The notes under the pieces: generated by a model | Seen by the model: only the letters and a program-made list of their open reading frames with translations | Told to the model about the DNA's origin: nothing | The model's database searches: none | Part shown: positions 8,169 to 15,138 of the stretch, piece by piece | Numbering within the stretch: the stretch's first letter is position 1 | Layout: each line of letters opens with the position of its first letter | Program-made: the position numbers and the translations under genes | Assembly: GCA_024655885.1 (NCBI GenBank) | Contig: JANLFN010000005.1 | Coordinates: 75,660 to 116,006 of the forward strand | Length of the DNA: 40,347 bases | Source of the DNA: Eubacteriales bacterium | GTDB lineage: Bacteria > Bacillota > Clostridia > Acetivibrionales > JANLFN01 | Direction: 5' to 3'

Positions 8169-8781
8169 CGAGCTTTGTCACCTCTTTCCATATATCCGAA
8201 CTAACGCCGGTGTTGCCGGTCACCTTATACTGTTTTGCCCTGGGATTAAGGTCCTTTACGCATTCCTCCACTTTTTGCAGCTCTTCCTCGGTTACCAGGT
8301 CCACCTTGTTGATTAAAACGTAATTTCCTTCACTGACCTGTGACTCCACAAGGATGGTGGCCATTTCATGGAGTTCCTCCCAGCGCTCCGAATCCACCAC
8401 ACTGACCGACCTTGTACTTTCAATACCCTTTCCGTATTTGAGCAGAGTGTCGAGAATCCGGCTGGGGTAGGCCAAACCTGTACATTCGATAATAACCCAT
8501 TTGGGATTGACTTTTTCGGCAATATCGTTCAAACTGCTTGTCAAATCCGCCGTGAGGGTACAACAGATACATCCTGCAAACAGTTCTTTGACATCATACC
8601 CCCCAGATTTGAGCACCTTGTCGTCGATGCCTATTTCTCCGATCTCATTTTCAATGATGAGCAGGTTGGTCTTTCCCGGGTCTTCCTGGTCCAGTTCATG
8701 GTCAACAATATAATGAGCCAGCGACAGAATCAGGCTTGTTTTACCTGAACCTAAAAATCCGCTAAATATGATGATGTTCAT
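8161..8781 (-). CDS. Short CobW/COG0523 family GTPase (metallochaperone-type)
   Basis: A 206-residue G3E P-loop GTPase. Walker A is GFLGSGKTS (8-16), the switch region is ENEIGEIGIDD (44-54), the family metal motif CxCC is C71-I-C73-C74, then ECTG (99-102) and the guanine-specificity motif NKVD (158-161). Usual COG0523 proteins run to 300-400 residues with a CobW C-terminal domain. This one stops just after the GTPase core. Family members deliver Zn, Co or other metals to target proteins using GTP. AAGGAA lies 8 nt before ATG 8781. The gene leads an operon with the His-rich protein and possibly the Rsm22-like gene. The neighbouring corrinoid proteins suggest a role in metal or corrinoid enzyme maturation, but that is inference. 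Confidence 0.9.
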   Translation of the reverse strand: MNIIIFSGFLGSGKTSLILSLAHYIVDHELDQEDPGKTNLLIIENEIGEIGIDDKVLKSGGYDVKELFAGCICCTLTADLTSSLNDIAEKVNPKWVIIECTGLAYPSRILDTLLKYGKGIESTRSVSVVDSERWEELHEMATILVESQVSEGNYVLINKVDLVTEEELQKVEECVKDLNPRAKQYKVTGNTGVSSDIWKEVTKLGE

Positions 8782-8849
8782 TGGGCATTCCTTCCCTTTA
8801 CAAATAAATTAAGGTTAACTTATGTCTTACCATATTATTTTTTTGAACA

Positions 8850-8885
8850 AAAAGGCTTTACTAGGGTTCAAATTCTATAAAGCCT
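8850..8885 (-). terminator. Terminator of the GntR-type regulator gene
   Basis: On the minus strand AGGCTTTA (8885-8878) pairs with TAAAGCCT (8860-8853), followed by TTTTTG. It lies between the regulator stop (8973) and the GTPase start (8781), so the GTPase operon needs its own promoter. Confidence 0.7.
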
Positions 8886-8972
8886 CAATAAATCCATTGT
8901 ATTATAAATATGTTTTACATTCAAGTTTTTCTTAAATATTGTATGCCGAGAATAGGTCTTCCTGTGGAATTT

Positions 8973-9695
8973 CTATATGTAGGTCTTGGTAATTGCGTTC
9001 ATGCGGTATTTTTCTCCGTTGCAGATGATTATGGACCACCCCAGGGGCTGTTCCTGGCCCCCGAATACAAGCTGCTCAATTTGCAGTGCGGGTTTACCTT
9101 CTGTTGTACCCAGCTGCTGCGCCAAGTTTTTATCAAGTGGTACGGCTGAAAAAGTAACCTGGTTTCGTATCAGGGCCACTCCGGTATGCCGGGCCACTTC
9201 CTTTGGAAAAGCCGCGTAATTTATTTCATTTTCAACCACAGGCTGCCTGCGGTGGTAAATGATATACCTGGTATCCAACGCTACCGGCTCATTCTCGGTG
9301 AGGTACAGCTTTTTAATGCGGATGACCTTGCTGTTGGTTTTAAGCTTTAAAACCGAAGCCACGGTGCTGTCGGCGGGAATAATGTCTACCCCCAGCAGTT
9401 GAACGCTTGCATTTTCCTGTAAATGGAAGTGACTGTCGGGAAGCTCAAGCATCAATTGATTAAATTTGGGCTGTGCCACAAAGCTTCCCTTGCCTCGGAA
9501 GGATTCCACCATGCCCTCATCCACCAGCAGCTTCAGCCCCTGTCTGGCCGTCATTCTGCTGATGCCGTACTGGCTGCACAGCTGGGCTTCGGTAGGGAGC
9601 ATATCCCCCGGTTTCAGCTTCCCTGAGAAAACCTGTTGTTTTATATCCTCTGCCAGTTTAAAATATATTGGAATAAAAGACTCACTTGTTTTCAT
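8973..9695 (-). CDS. GntR family regulator, HutC/UTRA type
   Basis: A 240-residue transcription factor. The N-terminal winged helix (about 8-75: YFKLAEDIKQQVFSGKLKPG, PTEAQLCSQYGISRMTARQG, VESFRGKGSFVAQ) is a standard GntR DNA-binding domain. The remainder (about 95-235) fits the UTRA ligand-binding fold of the HutC subgroup, with the usual VIRIKKLYLTENEPVALD segment. GGAGGA lies 8 nt before ATG 9695. It sits between the GTPase operon and the DUF1638/corrinoid operon, all on the minus strand, and is the only dedicated regulator in the neighbourhood. It probably controls one or both operons and itself. The ligand is unknown. Confidence 0.9.
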   Translation of the reverse strand: MKTSESFIPIYFKLAEDIKQQVFSGKLKPGDMLPTEAQLCSQYGISRMTARQGLKLLVDEGMVESFRGKGSFVAQPKFNQLMLELPDSHFHLQENASVQLLGVDIIPADSTVASVLKLKTNSKVIRIKKLYLTENEPVALDTRYIIYHRRQPVVENEINYAAFPKEVARHTGVALIRNQVTFSAVPLDKNLAQQLGTTEGKPALQIEQLVFGGQEQPLGWSIIICNGEKYRMNAITKTYI

Positions 9696-9775
9696 TTTAA
9701 AGTTCCTCCGGTTTAGTTATAATAATTTGCTATTAGATAAATTATTACATAAATTATTGCATTCTTTTAACTTAT

Positions 9776-9787
9776 ATATACGTATAT
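9776..9787. promoter_or_regulatory. Perfect 12-bp palindrome upstream of the GntR gene, possible operator
   Basis: ATATACGTATAT is a perfect palindrome about 80 bp upstream of the regulator start, in an AT-rich promoter-like region. HutC-type regulators bind short palindromes of this sort and often autoregulate. Assignment is by position only. Confidence 0.35.
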
Positions 9788-9863
9788 GATAATATATTTG
9801 ATACCCATTGTCAAACAACTAAAACAACCTACATAAATTAGTTCAATAAAAAATAATTATATA

Positions 9864-9887
9864 CAAAAAAACTGCACATAACTGCAG
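9864..9887 (-). terminator. Probable terminator of the corrinoid protein/DUF1638 operon
   Basis: On the minus strand CTGCA (9887-9883) pairs with TGCAG (9876-9872), followed by a run of seven T. The stem is only 5 bp, but the U-tract is strong and the position, about 55 bp after the DUF1638 stop, fits. Confidence 0.5.
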
Positions 9888-9941
9888 CCTTTTCGCCCAA
9901 AGATACGAATATTGTATAAATGTCCAGGTCGGATTTGTGTA

Positions 9942-10604
9942 TTATACCGCTTTTCCGTAAATATGCTCCAGGGTAATATGCTCGCCGGGGTTTACGGTTA
10001 CAAACTCTTCGTCCCACGGTCCGGTCAAAAGCTTTTTTAAATACCGGAGGGTCCCCGGGATTACATGGTGTTTGAGGTTCAAGGAATTTGCTATTTCCCG
10101 GCTTCTGCGGCAAAATTCGTCCAAGTCGTATGCCCCGGTTTCCACCACCCCCAGCCGCTTATAGTGGGAAAGCAGCATCTGGTAAATCCTTTCGGTTTTT
10201 TCCCTACCCAGACGGTTCAGCGATTTCTGGTATTCCACCCAGATGTTCTGTTCGAAATCCAGCCAGCCCTTTGTCAAAAAATAAGTCCCCATTTCCTCCG
10301 ATAGTTTTCTGCGCTTTTCGGGAGAGCCGAGCAGCAGGGTGATGCAGTCTTCAACCTTGGGGAAAATAATGGTTGCGGAGGAGCTCAATCCCAGCAAAGC
10401 GTTTCCACAAAAACCGAAGGCCAGCAGGATCTGATCCACATTGCTTATCTGCTCCAGTTCTTTTTTCAAACGCTTCCTCAATAAATTGGTGTACGTATGA
10501 AGCCCCGATTCTATCCATAAAACAGGATAGGTGCACCCCGTCTCCCTGATAGCCATGTTCAATTCATCGGATATGGTATTGCACGCCACGATAACGCTTC
10601 TCAT
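9942..10604 (-). CDS. DUF1638 protein
   Basis: A 220-residue protein that begins MRSVIVACNTISDELNMAI. With its CGFCGNALLGL-like block (FGFCGNALLGLSS) and PKVEDCITLLLGS, it fits the DUF1638 family. No biochemical function is established. From general knowledge, members are often encoded beside corrinoid proteins and methyltransferases of methyl-group utilisation systems, as here. The stop of the upstream corrinoid gene is 15 bp away, so the two form an operon. AAAGGCGG lies about 10 nt before ATG 10604. No signal peptide or membrane segment is visible. Confidence 0.8.
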   Translation of the reverse strand: MRSVIVACNTISDELNMAIRETGCTYPVLWIESGLHTYTNLLRKRLKKELEQISNVDQILLAFGFCGNALLGLSSSATIIFPKVEDCITLLLGSPEKRRKLSEEMGTYFLTKGWLDFEQNIWVEYQKSLNRLGREKTERIYQMLLSHYKRLGVVETGAYDLDEFCRRSREIANSLNLKHHVIPGTLRYLKKLLTGPWDEEFVTVNPGEHITLEHIYGKAV

Positions 10605-10619
10605 GATTTCGACCGCCTT

Positions 10620-11267
10620 TTATGATATCAGTGCCTTTTTTTTGGTGGTGAGCAGGCTTTGACAGAGCTTAAGCCCTTTGAAGCTGTCGTTGATGTAATA
10701 GTCGGCGTGGACAAACTGCCTCACTTCTTCATCCACAAGACCGCTGATAATTATTTTGATTTGCCCTCTCAGCTGGCTTTTTTCAAGGGCTTCGATGGTC
10801 AATCTCATGGATTGATGGGATATGGTGAGGAGCCCGGACAGGAACATCAGTTTCGGATTGTATTCTGCAGCTGCCAGTACAAATCTCTCGGGGGAAACGT
10901 CAACACCCAGGTCTATAACATTGAATCCCTTGCATCTTAAAAGCTGGACCATGATATTCTTGCCAATATCATGGATATCATTTTTTACCGTACCCACGAC
11001 GATAGGGCGAGTGGTGACTTGTTTTGCCATGCCGCCTTCCACTTTTAAGAGCTCTATCACAGATATGAATATTTCGGCAGACATCATGAGGTCGGATAGG
11101 AAACAGATGCCTTGCTCATACATTTGCAAGACTCTGGACAGACCCTTTTGCACTTGCTCAATTATGTTTAAGGGCTGGATACCGTTTTCTAGGCTGTGCC
11201 TGGCCAATGTCAGAACCTTGTCTTCATCCAGGCGAACCATTGCGGCGATCAGTAAGCTCTCGTTCAT
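10620..11267 (-). CDS. Second corrinoid (B12-binding) protein, divergent glycine motif
   Basis: A 215-residue homologue of the corrinoid protein at 4988, with the same cap plus B12 domain layout. The cobalt-ligand motif is intact at D97-I-H99-D-I-G102, and SxL is at S144-G-L146. The glycine-rich motif near residue 175, GGG in the first copy, reads S175-G176 here and the loop is one residue shorter. That region packs against the corrinoid tail, so binding may differ. GGGGGA lies 9 nt before ATG 11267. It is first in an operon with DUF1638. No methyltransferase gene adjoins it on this strand, so its partner must be encoded elsewhere or be the 5685 enzyme. Confidence 0.88.
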   Translation of the reverse strand: MNESLLIAAMVRLDEDKVLTLARHSLENGIQPLNIIEQVQKGLSRVLQMYEQGICFLSDLMMSAEIFISVIELLKVEGGMAKQVTTRPIVVGTVKNDIHDIGKNIMVQLLRCKGFNVIDLGVDVSPERFVLAAAEYNPKLMFLSGLLTISHQSMRLTIEALEKSQLRGQIKIIISGLVDEEVRQFVHADYYINDSFKGLKLCQSLLTTKKKALIS

Positions 11268-12374
11268 TTCATATTCCCCCTGTTAAAATAATTTGTTAAC
11301 ACCTTTTAATGCCCTATTCACCTACCTGCGGTATAAAAATTAAAGAGACGACGAAGAGTCAATATTAAAACCCCACCGGCAATTTATGACAGTGAGCGGA
11401 AGCTTATGCACGGGGTCAAAACGGACAACACGGGTGCTTTTTTGGACAATACACAACCTCCTGCCAATAATTTAATGACGGTTCTCATTCATGTAGCTCC
11501 ATATCCTGAACATAATGGGTTACCGACCTCCATAGGCCCGGTGTGAACACATCTTGCATTTACTGTAAAACTGGCAGGTAAAATTATTAACAAAGGATGT
11601 CTCATGTTTAGAATATATATGCTGTATCTAAAGAACTATTCATTGAATTTTTGGTAGGCCGCCAACTTTCTTCATTTACAGGTTCCTATCCTTCCTCTAT
11701 TTGCGTTAAACCCTATAAGCTGTTGTATTAAATATAACACTCGAATATTGTGTATTATCATCAGCTTTATATTATAACGAACAGGATAACATCGAATATT
11801 TTCGCATCAATCCGTAAAATAAAGACCATTTCAACAAATGATGATCTCCATTCTTCGCGCTAAAATATTCGAACTAATTTACACCAAAGTTTGGCAATGA
11901 CAATTTTATTCTGTATTAACTGTATATTAATATATTAATATACTTTTAATATAATTGTCAACATTAGTTGGGGCCAGTTTTACGGCAAAAGCAAGAAATT
12001 GGTCGCAAAACACATATTTTATAAACAAATATTTTATAGAGTGGAAAGCTCCAGCTTTTTTTACAGGAAATAATATCATTGGCTTAGGAATATGCAATGT
12101 GAGATCGAACAGAAATAAAACCTTAGAATCCGCTGCGGTGTTTAATTCCTATTTAGAGGAAAAATATTGGATATTATTTGCAAAGACTGTTATTATATAG
12201 GTAGATCCATTTTTTAACGGATACTACACTTTAAAATTAAAATTTCCAGTTGTTCCAACGCGCCTTAGGACGCTCCTTTCCCAACTGGGTGTTTTAAGAA
12301 TTAAAGTGTGGCCATCTTTACACCATGACTGTCCGACAACTGTTTATAATAAGCCATGGGAATGGGGTAGGGAC
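11268..12374. other. Long intergenic region, no convincing gene
   Basis: About 1.1 kb between the divergent corrinoid and beta-lactamase-like genes. The part at about 11340-11580 is less AT-rich and contains motifs that recall the non-coding ends of IS21-type elements (TTGTCC repeated on the minus strand, CCGGTGGGGT). The part at 11700-11960 is AT-rich with repeated TCGAATATT. A TTG-initiated 81-codon frame at 11955-12200 lacks a ribosome binding site and resembles nothing I know, so I do not annotate it as a gene. Confidence 0.5.
11792..11872. repeat. 11-bp inverted repeat enclosing 59 bp
   Basis: TCGAATATTTT (11792-11802) is exactly repeated inverted as AAAATATTCGA (11862-11872). A third copy of the nonamer TCGAATATT lies at 11741-11749. 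No coding potential lies inside. It could be an operator pair or the trace of a small mobile element. Confidence 0.5.
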
Positions 12375-13394
12375 ATGCAGTTTGACCGCAGCCTTCCTAT
12401 AAAGGAAAGGATAAAAAAAAGAAGGCTACAGAAAAGAGTTAGGATTATTACGGTGTTCTCTGTTTTGCTTTTGTGCATTGCAGGATTTATTGAATGGGGT
12501 ATTCCCTGCAATTCCGCACGGGAGGAAGTCAAGGCCACTGAATTGCAGAGGCCTGGCACAAATCCCGGTACAAACCCTGCGGATTTTAACGTTACAGGCG
12601 CTAAAGCAAATTATGTGCCCATGGGAGAGGATATTGTCTCTAAAGGCAATAAAACCGATCCATTGAAGACCGACCTGGAAAATTATATAAAAAATTTTAA
12701 GGGCCAGTATGGAATCTATTATATGAATCTGAGGGATGGGGAATGTTTTGGAATTAATGACAAAGACGAATATGTGGCGGCCAGCACCGTAAAGATACCT
12801 ATAGGTTTGCTGCTTTTTAAAATGATGGAAGACGGCACCGCAAATCCTGACGATACCTTGACTTATTTAAAGGAGGATTATGAGGAGGGTACGGGAGAAA
12901 TCCGGTGGACCGGTAAATTTGGGGAAAAATACAGGATCAGGGAGTTAGCCAAGCTGATGGTTGAGTCCAGCGATAACGTTGCCACAAATATGCTGTTAAG
13001 ATACATAGGGAGGCAGAATGTGAAGGAGTTCATGAGAAAGTCTGGAGGAAGGGTTGTAAAGGATGACGCAAATGTCTCCTGCCCCTTAGATATGGCTATA
13101 TACATGAACGATGTGTACAGGTATTGCAATGGCAGTGAACTGGGAAAAGAGCTGATGGGATACTTTGAAAATACCAAATTTAACGACAGGATCCCCAAAC
13201 TTCTCCCCCCAAACATTCCGGTAGCCCACAAAACAGGAGACCAGGCACAGGTTGCCTGTGATGTGGGTATTGTATTCACCGAAAAACCCTATGTCCTTTC
13301 CGTTATGTCCAAAAACATCGATGAAAAACAAGCCGATTTTGTGATAGCAAACATATCAAAAAAGGTATACGATTTTGTAGTTAAAAATAATTAA
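12375..13394 (+). CDS. Membrane-anchored class A beta-lactamase-like serine hydrolase
   Basis: A 339-residue protein with a basic N terminus, one membrane segment (about 21-39), a linker rich in Pro, Asn and Thr, then a serine beta-lactamase fold. The SxxK motif is S137-T-V-K140, SDN is at 199-201 and the KTG triad is at 286-288 (HKTGD). I do not see the ExxLN omega-loop motif that class A enzymes use for deacylation, so it may be a cell-wall-related hydrolase of the Beta-lactamase2 type rather than a resistance enzyme. ATG 12375 is preceded by GGGG with a 7-nt spacer. A GTG at 12306 is in frame but has no ribosome binding site and adds a stretch that does not look like a membrane-protein start. 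Confidence 0.8.
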   Translation: MQFDRSLPIKERIKKRRLQKRVRIITVFSVLLLCIAGFIEWGIPCNSAREEVKATELQRPGTNPGTNPADFNVTGAKANYVPMGEDIVSKGNKTDPLKTDLENYIKNFKGQYGIYYMNLRDGECFGINDKDEYVAASTVKIPIGLLLFKMMEDGTANPDDTLTYLKEDYEEGTGEIRWTGKFGEKYRIRELAKLMVESSDNVATNMLLRYIGRQNVKEFMRKSGGRVVKDDANVSCPLDMAIYMNDVYRYCNGSELGKELMGYFENTKFNDRIPKLLPPNIPVAHKTGDQAQVACDVGIVFTEKPYVLSVMSKNIDEKQADFVIANISKKVYDFVVKNN

Positions 13395-13497
13395 TTCTTA
13401 CTATTTCCATTTGAATGTGCATCAATTTTATGTTAACTTATTTAGTAACAAACAGAATAGGTTATATCGGATAAATGGGATCCAGGGGGTCATCACA

Positions 13498-14913
13498 CTG
13501 AAAAAATATTTCTTATCAGTATTTATTTTTATTTTTTTGACCAATATTTTATTTTCAAGTTTAACTTTTGCGGAATCCATAGACAGCAACCAGGGAGTTG
13601 CTGTTGTAGTTAACGGGGAGCGGGTATATACGGACACACCGGCAGAAATCAGAAATGACCGGACCCTGGTGCCGGTGAGGGGCATTTTCGAAAAGATGGG
13701 GGCGGACGTGCAGTGGGATGAAAGCACGCAAAAAGTCTCGGTGTCGTACAAAACCAAAACCATAAAACTTCAAATAGGCAATACGACGGCGGTCATAAAC
13801 AATGTGGCCGCTAAGATGGACGTAGCGCCTGTAATTAGCAACAACAGGACATTGATACCGTTGAGGTTCATATCCGAAAATATCGGAATGCTTGTGCGCT
13901 GGGCGCCTGAGACCCGGATGGCTTTTATTACCGATCCTGCCTATGAGGGAGTGCTTCCTGAAAAGACGGTTCTCGGGTTTACCACAAATGATTACAAGGG
14001 TGATAATTTTTCCTACAATTCACTTGCTGAAAATTATGGCTCGATAGACAGCATTGCCACATTTTCATACGGGTTTGACGAAAATGGAAATATTCAAATG
14101 ACCGGAGAGTCCCAGGCCGCTACAGTGGATTTAGCCAATAAAAAAGGAATAAAACCCCTGGTTCTTATCCACAATTATGTGGGAGGGCAGTTTAACAGGG
14201 ATGTTTCCCACCAGGTGCTGTCGGATAAGGCTAAACGGACAAAATTAATAAATTCCATTCTCGATGTGACCACAAGGGAAGGCTATGAGGGAGTTAACAT
14301 TGATATAGAAAATGTTTACTGGTACGACCGGCAGAACTATACGGATTTCATTAAAGAGTTAAAACAGCAGATGGCGGCCAGAGGGTACCTCACGACCCTG
14401 TCCATACCGGCAAAGGACGGGGACTACGCTACGAACAGCTGGAATGGGGCGTTTGACTATGTGCAATTGGGCCAGTACGCGGATCAAATACTTCTGATGA
14501 CTTACGATGAGCACTATTTTGGAGGTGAAGCGGGTCCCATAGCGTCACTGCCATGGGTTGAAAGGGTTATGCAGTATGCAAGCCAGACCATTCCTTCCCA
14601 GAAAGTACTCCTTGGAATCGGAGGCTACGGCTACGATTGGTCCAGCCAGGGAAGCAGGGCCCTCCCATTCAGTGGTATTGAGGAGCTTCTTGCAAGCAAG
14701 AATATAATACCCTCATGGGATGCAGCGTCTAAATCCCCGTATTTTACTTATTACCAGGACGGAATCAGGCATGAGGTGTGGTATGAAAATGCGCAAAGCA
14801 TATCCATCAAGACAGACCTGGTAATCAAATACGGGCTGGGAGGAATAGGCCTCTGGAAATTGGGGTATGACAACAGTGAGTTGTGGGATGTCATCAATGA
14901 AAAAATAGGCTAA
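13498..14913 (+). CDS. Secreted GH18 family protein with copper-amine-oxidase-like N-terminal domain
   Basis: A signal peptide (KKYFLSVFIFIF to FAES) leads into two stalk repeats of the copper amine oxidase N-terminal type (about 35-145: NDRTLVPVRGIFEKMGADVQW and NNRTLIPLRFISENIGMLVRW), then a GH18 TIM barrel (about 158-470). The barrel has the catalytic motif as GVNIDIEN, with the acid Glu271 and Asp269. It resembles YaaH/SleL-type N-acetylglucosaminidases of spores and cell walls. The natural start is probably CTG 13498: AGGGGG lies 8 nt upstream and the signal peptide begins right after it. In-frame TTG 13411 and GTG 13417 would add a polar extension with no ribosome binding site. Total length from CTG is 471 residues. 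Confidence 0.82.
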   Translation: MKKYFLSVFIFIFLTNILFSSLTFAESIDSNQGVAVVVNGERVYTDTPAEIRNDRTLVPVRGIFEKMGADVQWDESTQKVSVSYKTKTIKLQIGNTTAVINNVAAKMDVAPVISNNRTLIPLRFISENIGMLVRWAPETRMAFITDPAYEGVLPEKTVLGFTTNDYKGDNFSYNSLAENYGSIDSIATFSYGFDENGNIQMTGESQAATVDLANKKGIKPLVLIHNYVGGQFNRDVSHQVLSDKAKRTKLINSILDVTTREGYEGVNIDIENVYWYDRQNYTDFIKELKQQMAARGYLTTLSIPAKDGDYATNSWNGAFDYVQLGQYADQILLMTYDEHYFGGEAGPIASLPWVERVMQYASQTIPSQKVLLGIGGYGYDWSSQGSRALPFSGIEELLASKNIIPSWDAASKSPYFTYYQDGIRHEVWYENAQSISIKTDLVIKYGLGGIGLWKLGYDNSELWDVINEKIG

Positions 14914-14930
14914 CCAGGCAAAAGGGAAGA

Positions 14931-14991
14931 AGACAAGGGGGACGGTTCTCCTGTCTGACCCAGTCAGACAGGAGAACCGTCCCCCTTGTCT
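14931..14991. repeat. Perfect 29-bp palindromic repeat (REP-like)
   Basis: AGACAAGGGGGACGGTTC (start of left arm, 14931-14959) pairs perfectly with 14963-14991 around a 3-nt loop. The core GGGGGACGGTTCTCCTGTCT is a sequence type that recurs as interspersed palindromes in many bacteria, often with REP-associated tyrosine transposases. There is no U-tract on the plus side, so it is not a typical terminator, though such a stem could stop or protect the GH18 transcript. No transposase gene is nearby. Confidence 0.8.
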
Positions 14992-15014
14992 AAAAAATAA
15001 ATAGAAACATTGAC

Positions 15015-15053
15015 CAAACATATGTTTGATTTTTTTACTCTGTATGGTATAAT
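15015..15053 (+). promoter_or_regulatory. LexA (SOS) box and promoter of uvrBA
   Basis: CAAACATATGTTTG (15015-15028) is a perfect palindrome close to the Firmicute LexA/DinR consensus CGAACATATGTTCG. It overlaps the -35 hexamer TTGATT (15026-15031). After 16 bp comes an extended -10 element, TGGTATAAT (15045-15053). Repressor on the box would block this promoter, the usual control of uvrB. Confidence 0.8.
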
Positions 15054-15138
15054 GAACAGGTGGAAATATTCGGGGGAGAACAGGAGGTCTGTTCTCTGCC
15101 TATGAGTTGAGAAAAATTAATTTTGAGGTAATCTTTTT

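Noticed and set aside
8368-8748. 126-codon plus-strand frame opposite the CobW-like GTPase gene
   Set aside because: It is antisense to a gene with all G motifs intact, and its own translation resembles nothing.
11455-11480. Sigma-54 promoter-like TGGCAGGAGGTTGT on the minus strand
   Set aside because: The spacing between GG and the TTG block is wrong by one base and no enhancer-binding protein gene is nearby.
11268-11560. Cobalamin riboswitch in front of the second corrinoid gene
   Set aside because: I looked for the conserved B12-box and GCCACTG-type landmarks on the minus strand and did not find them. The same holds upstream of 4988.
11955-12200. 81-codon TTG-initiated frame
   Set aside because: No ribosome binding site, AT-rich region and no recognisable motif. 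It is probably chance, although a decayed gene cannot be excluded.
14931-14991. Palindrome as a classical rho-independent terminator of the GH18 gene
   Set aside because: No T-run follows the stem on the plus strand, and the sequence matches a known interspersed palindrome type, so it is better called a repeat.
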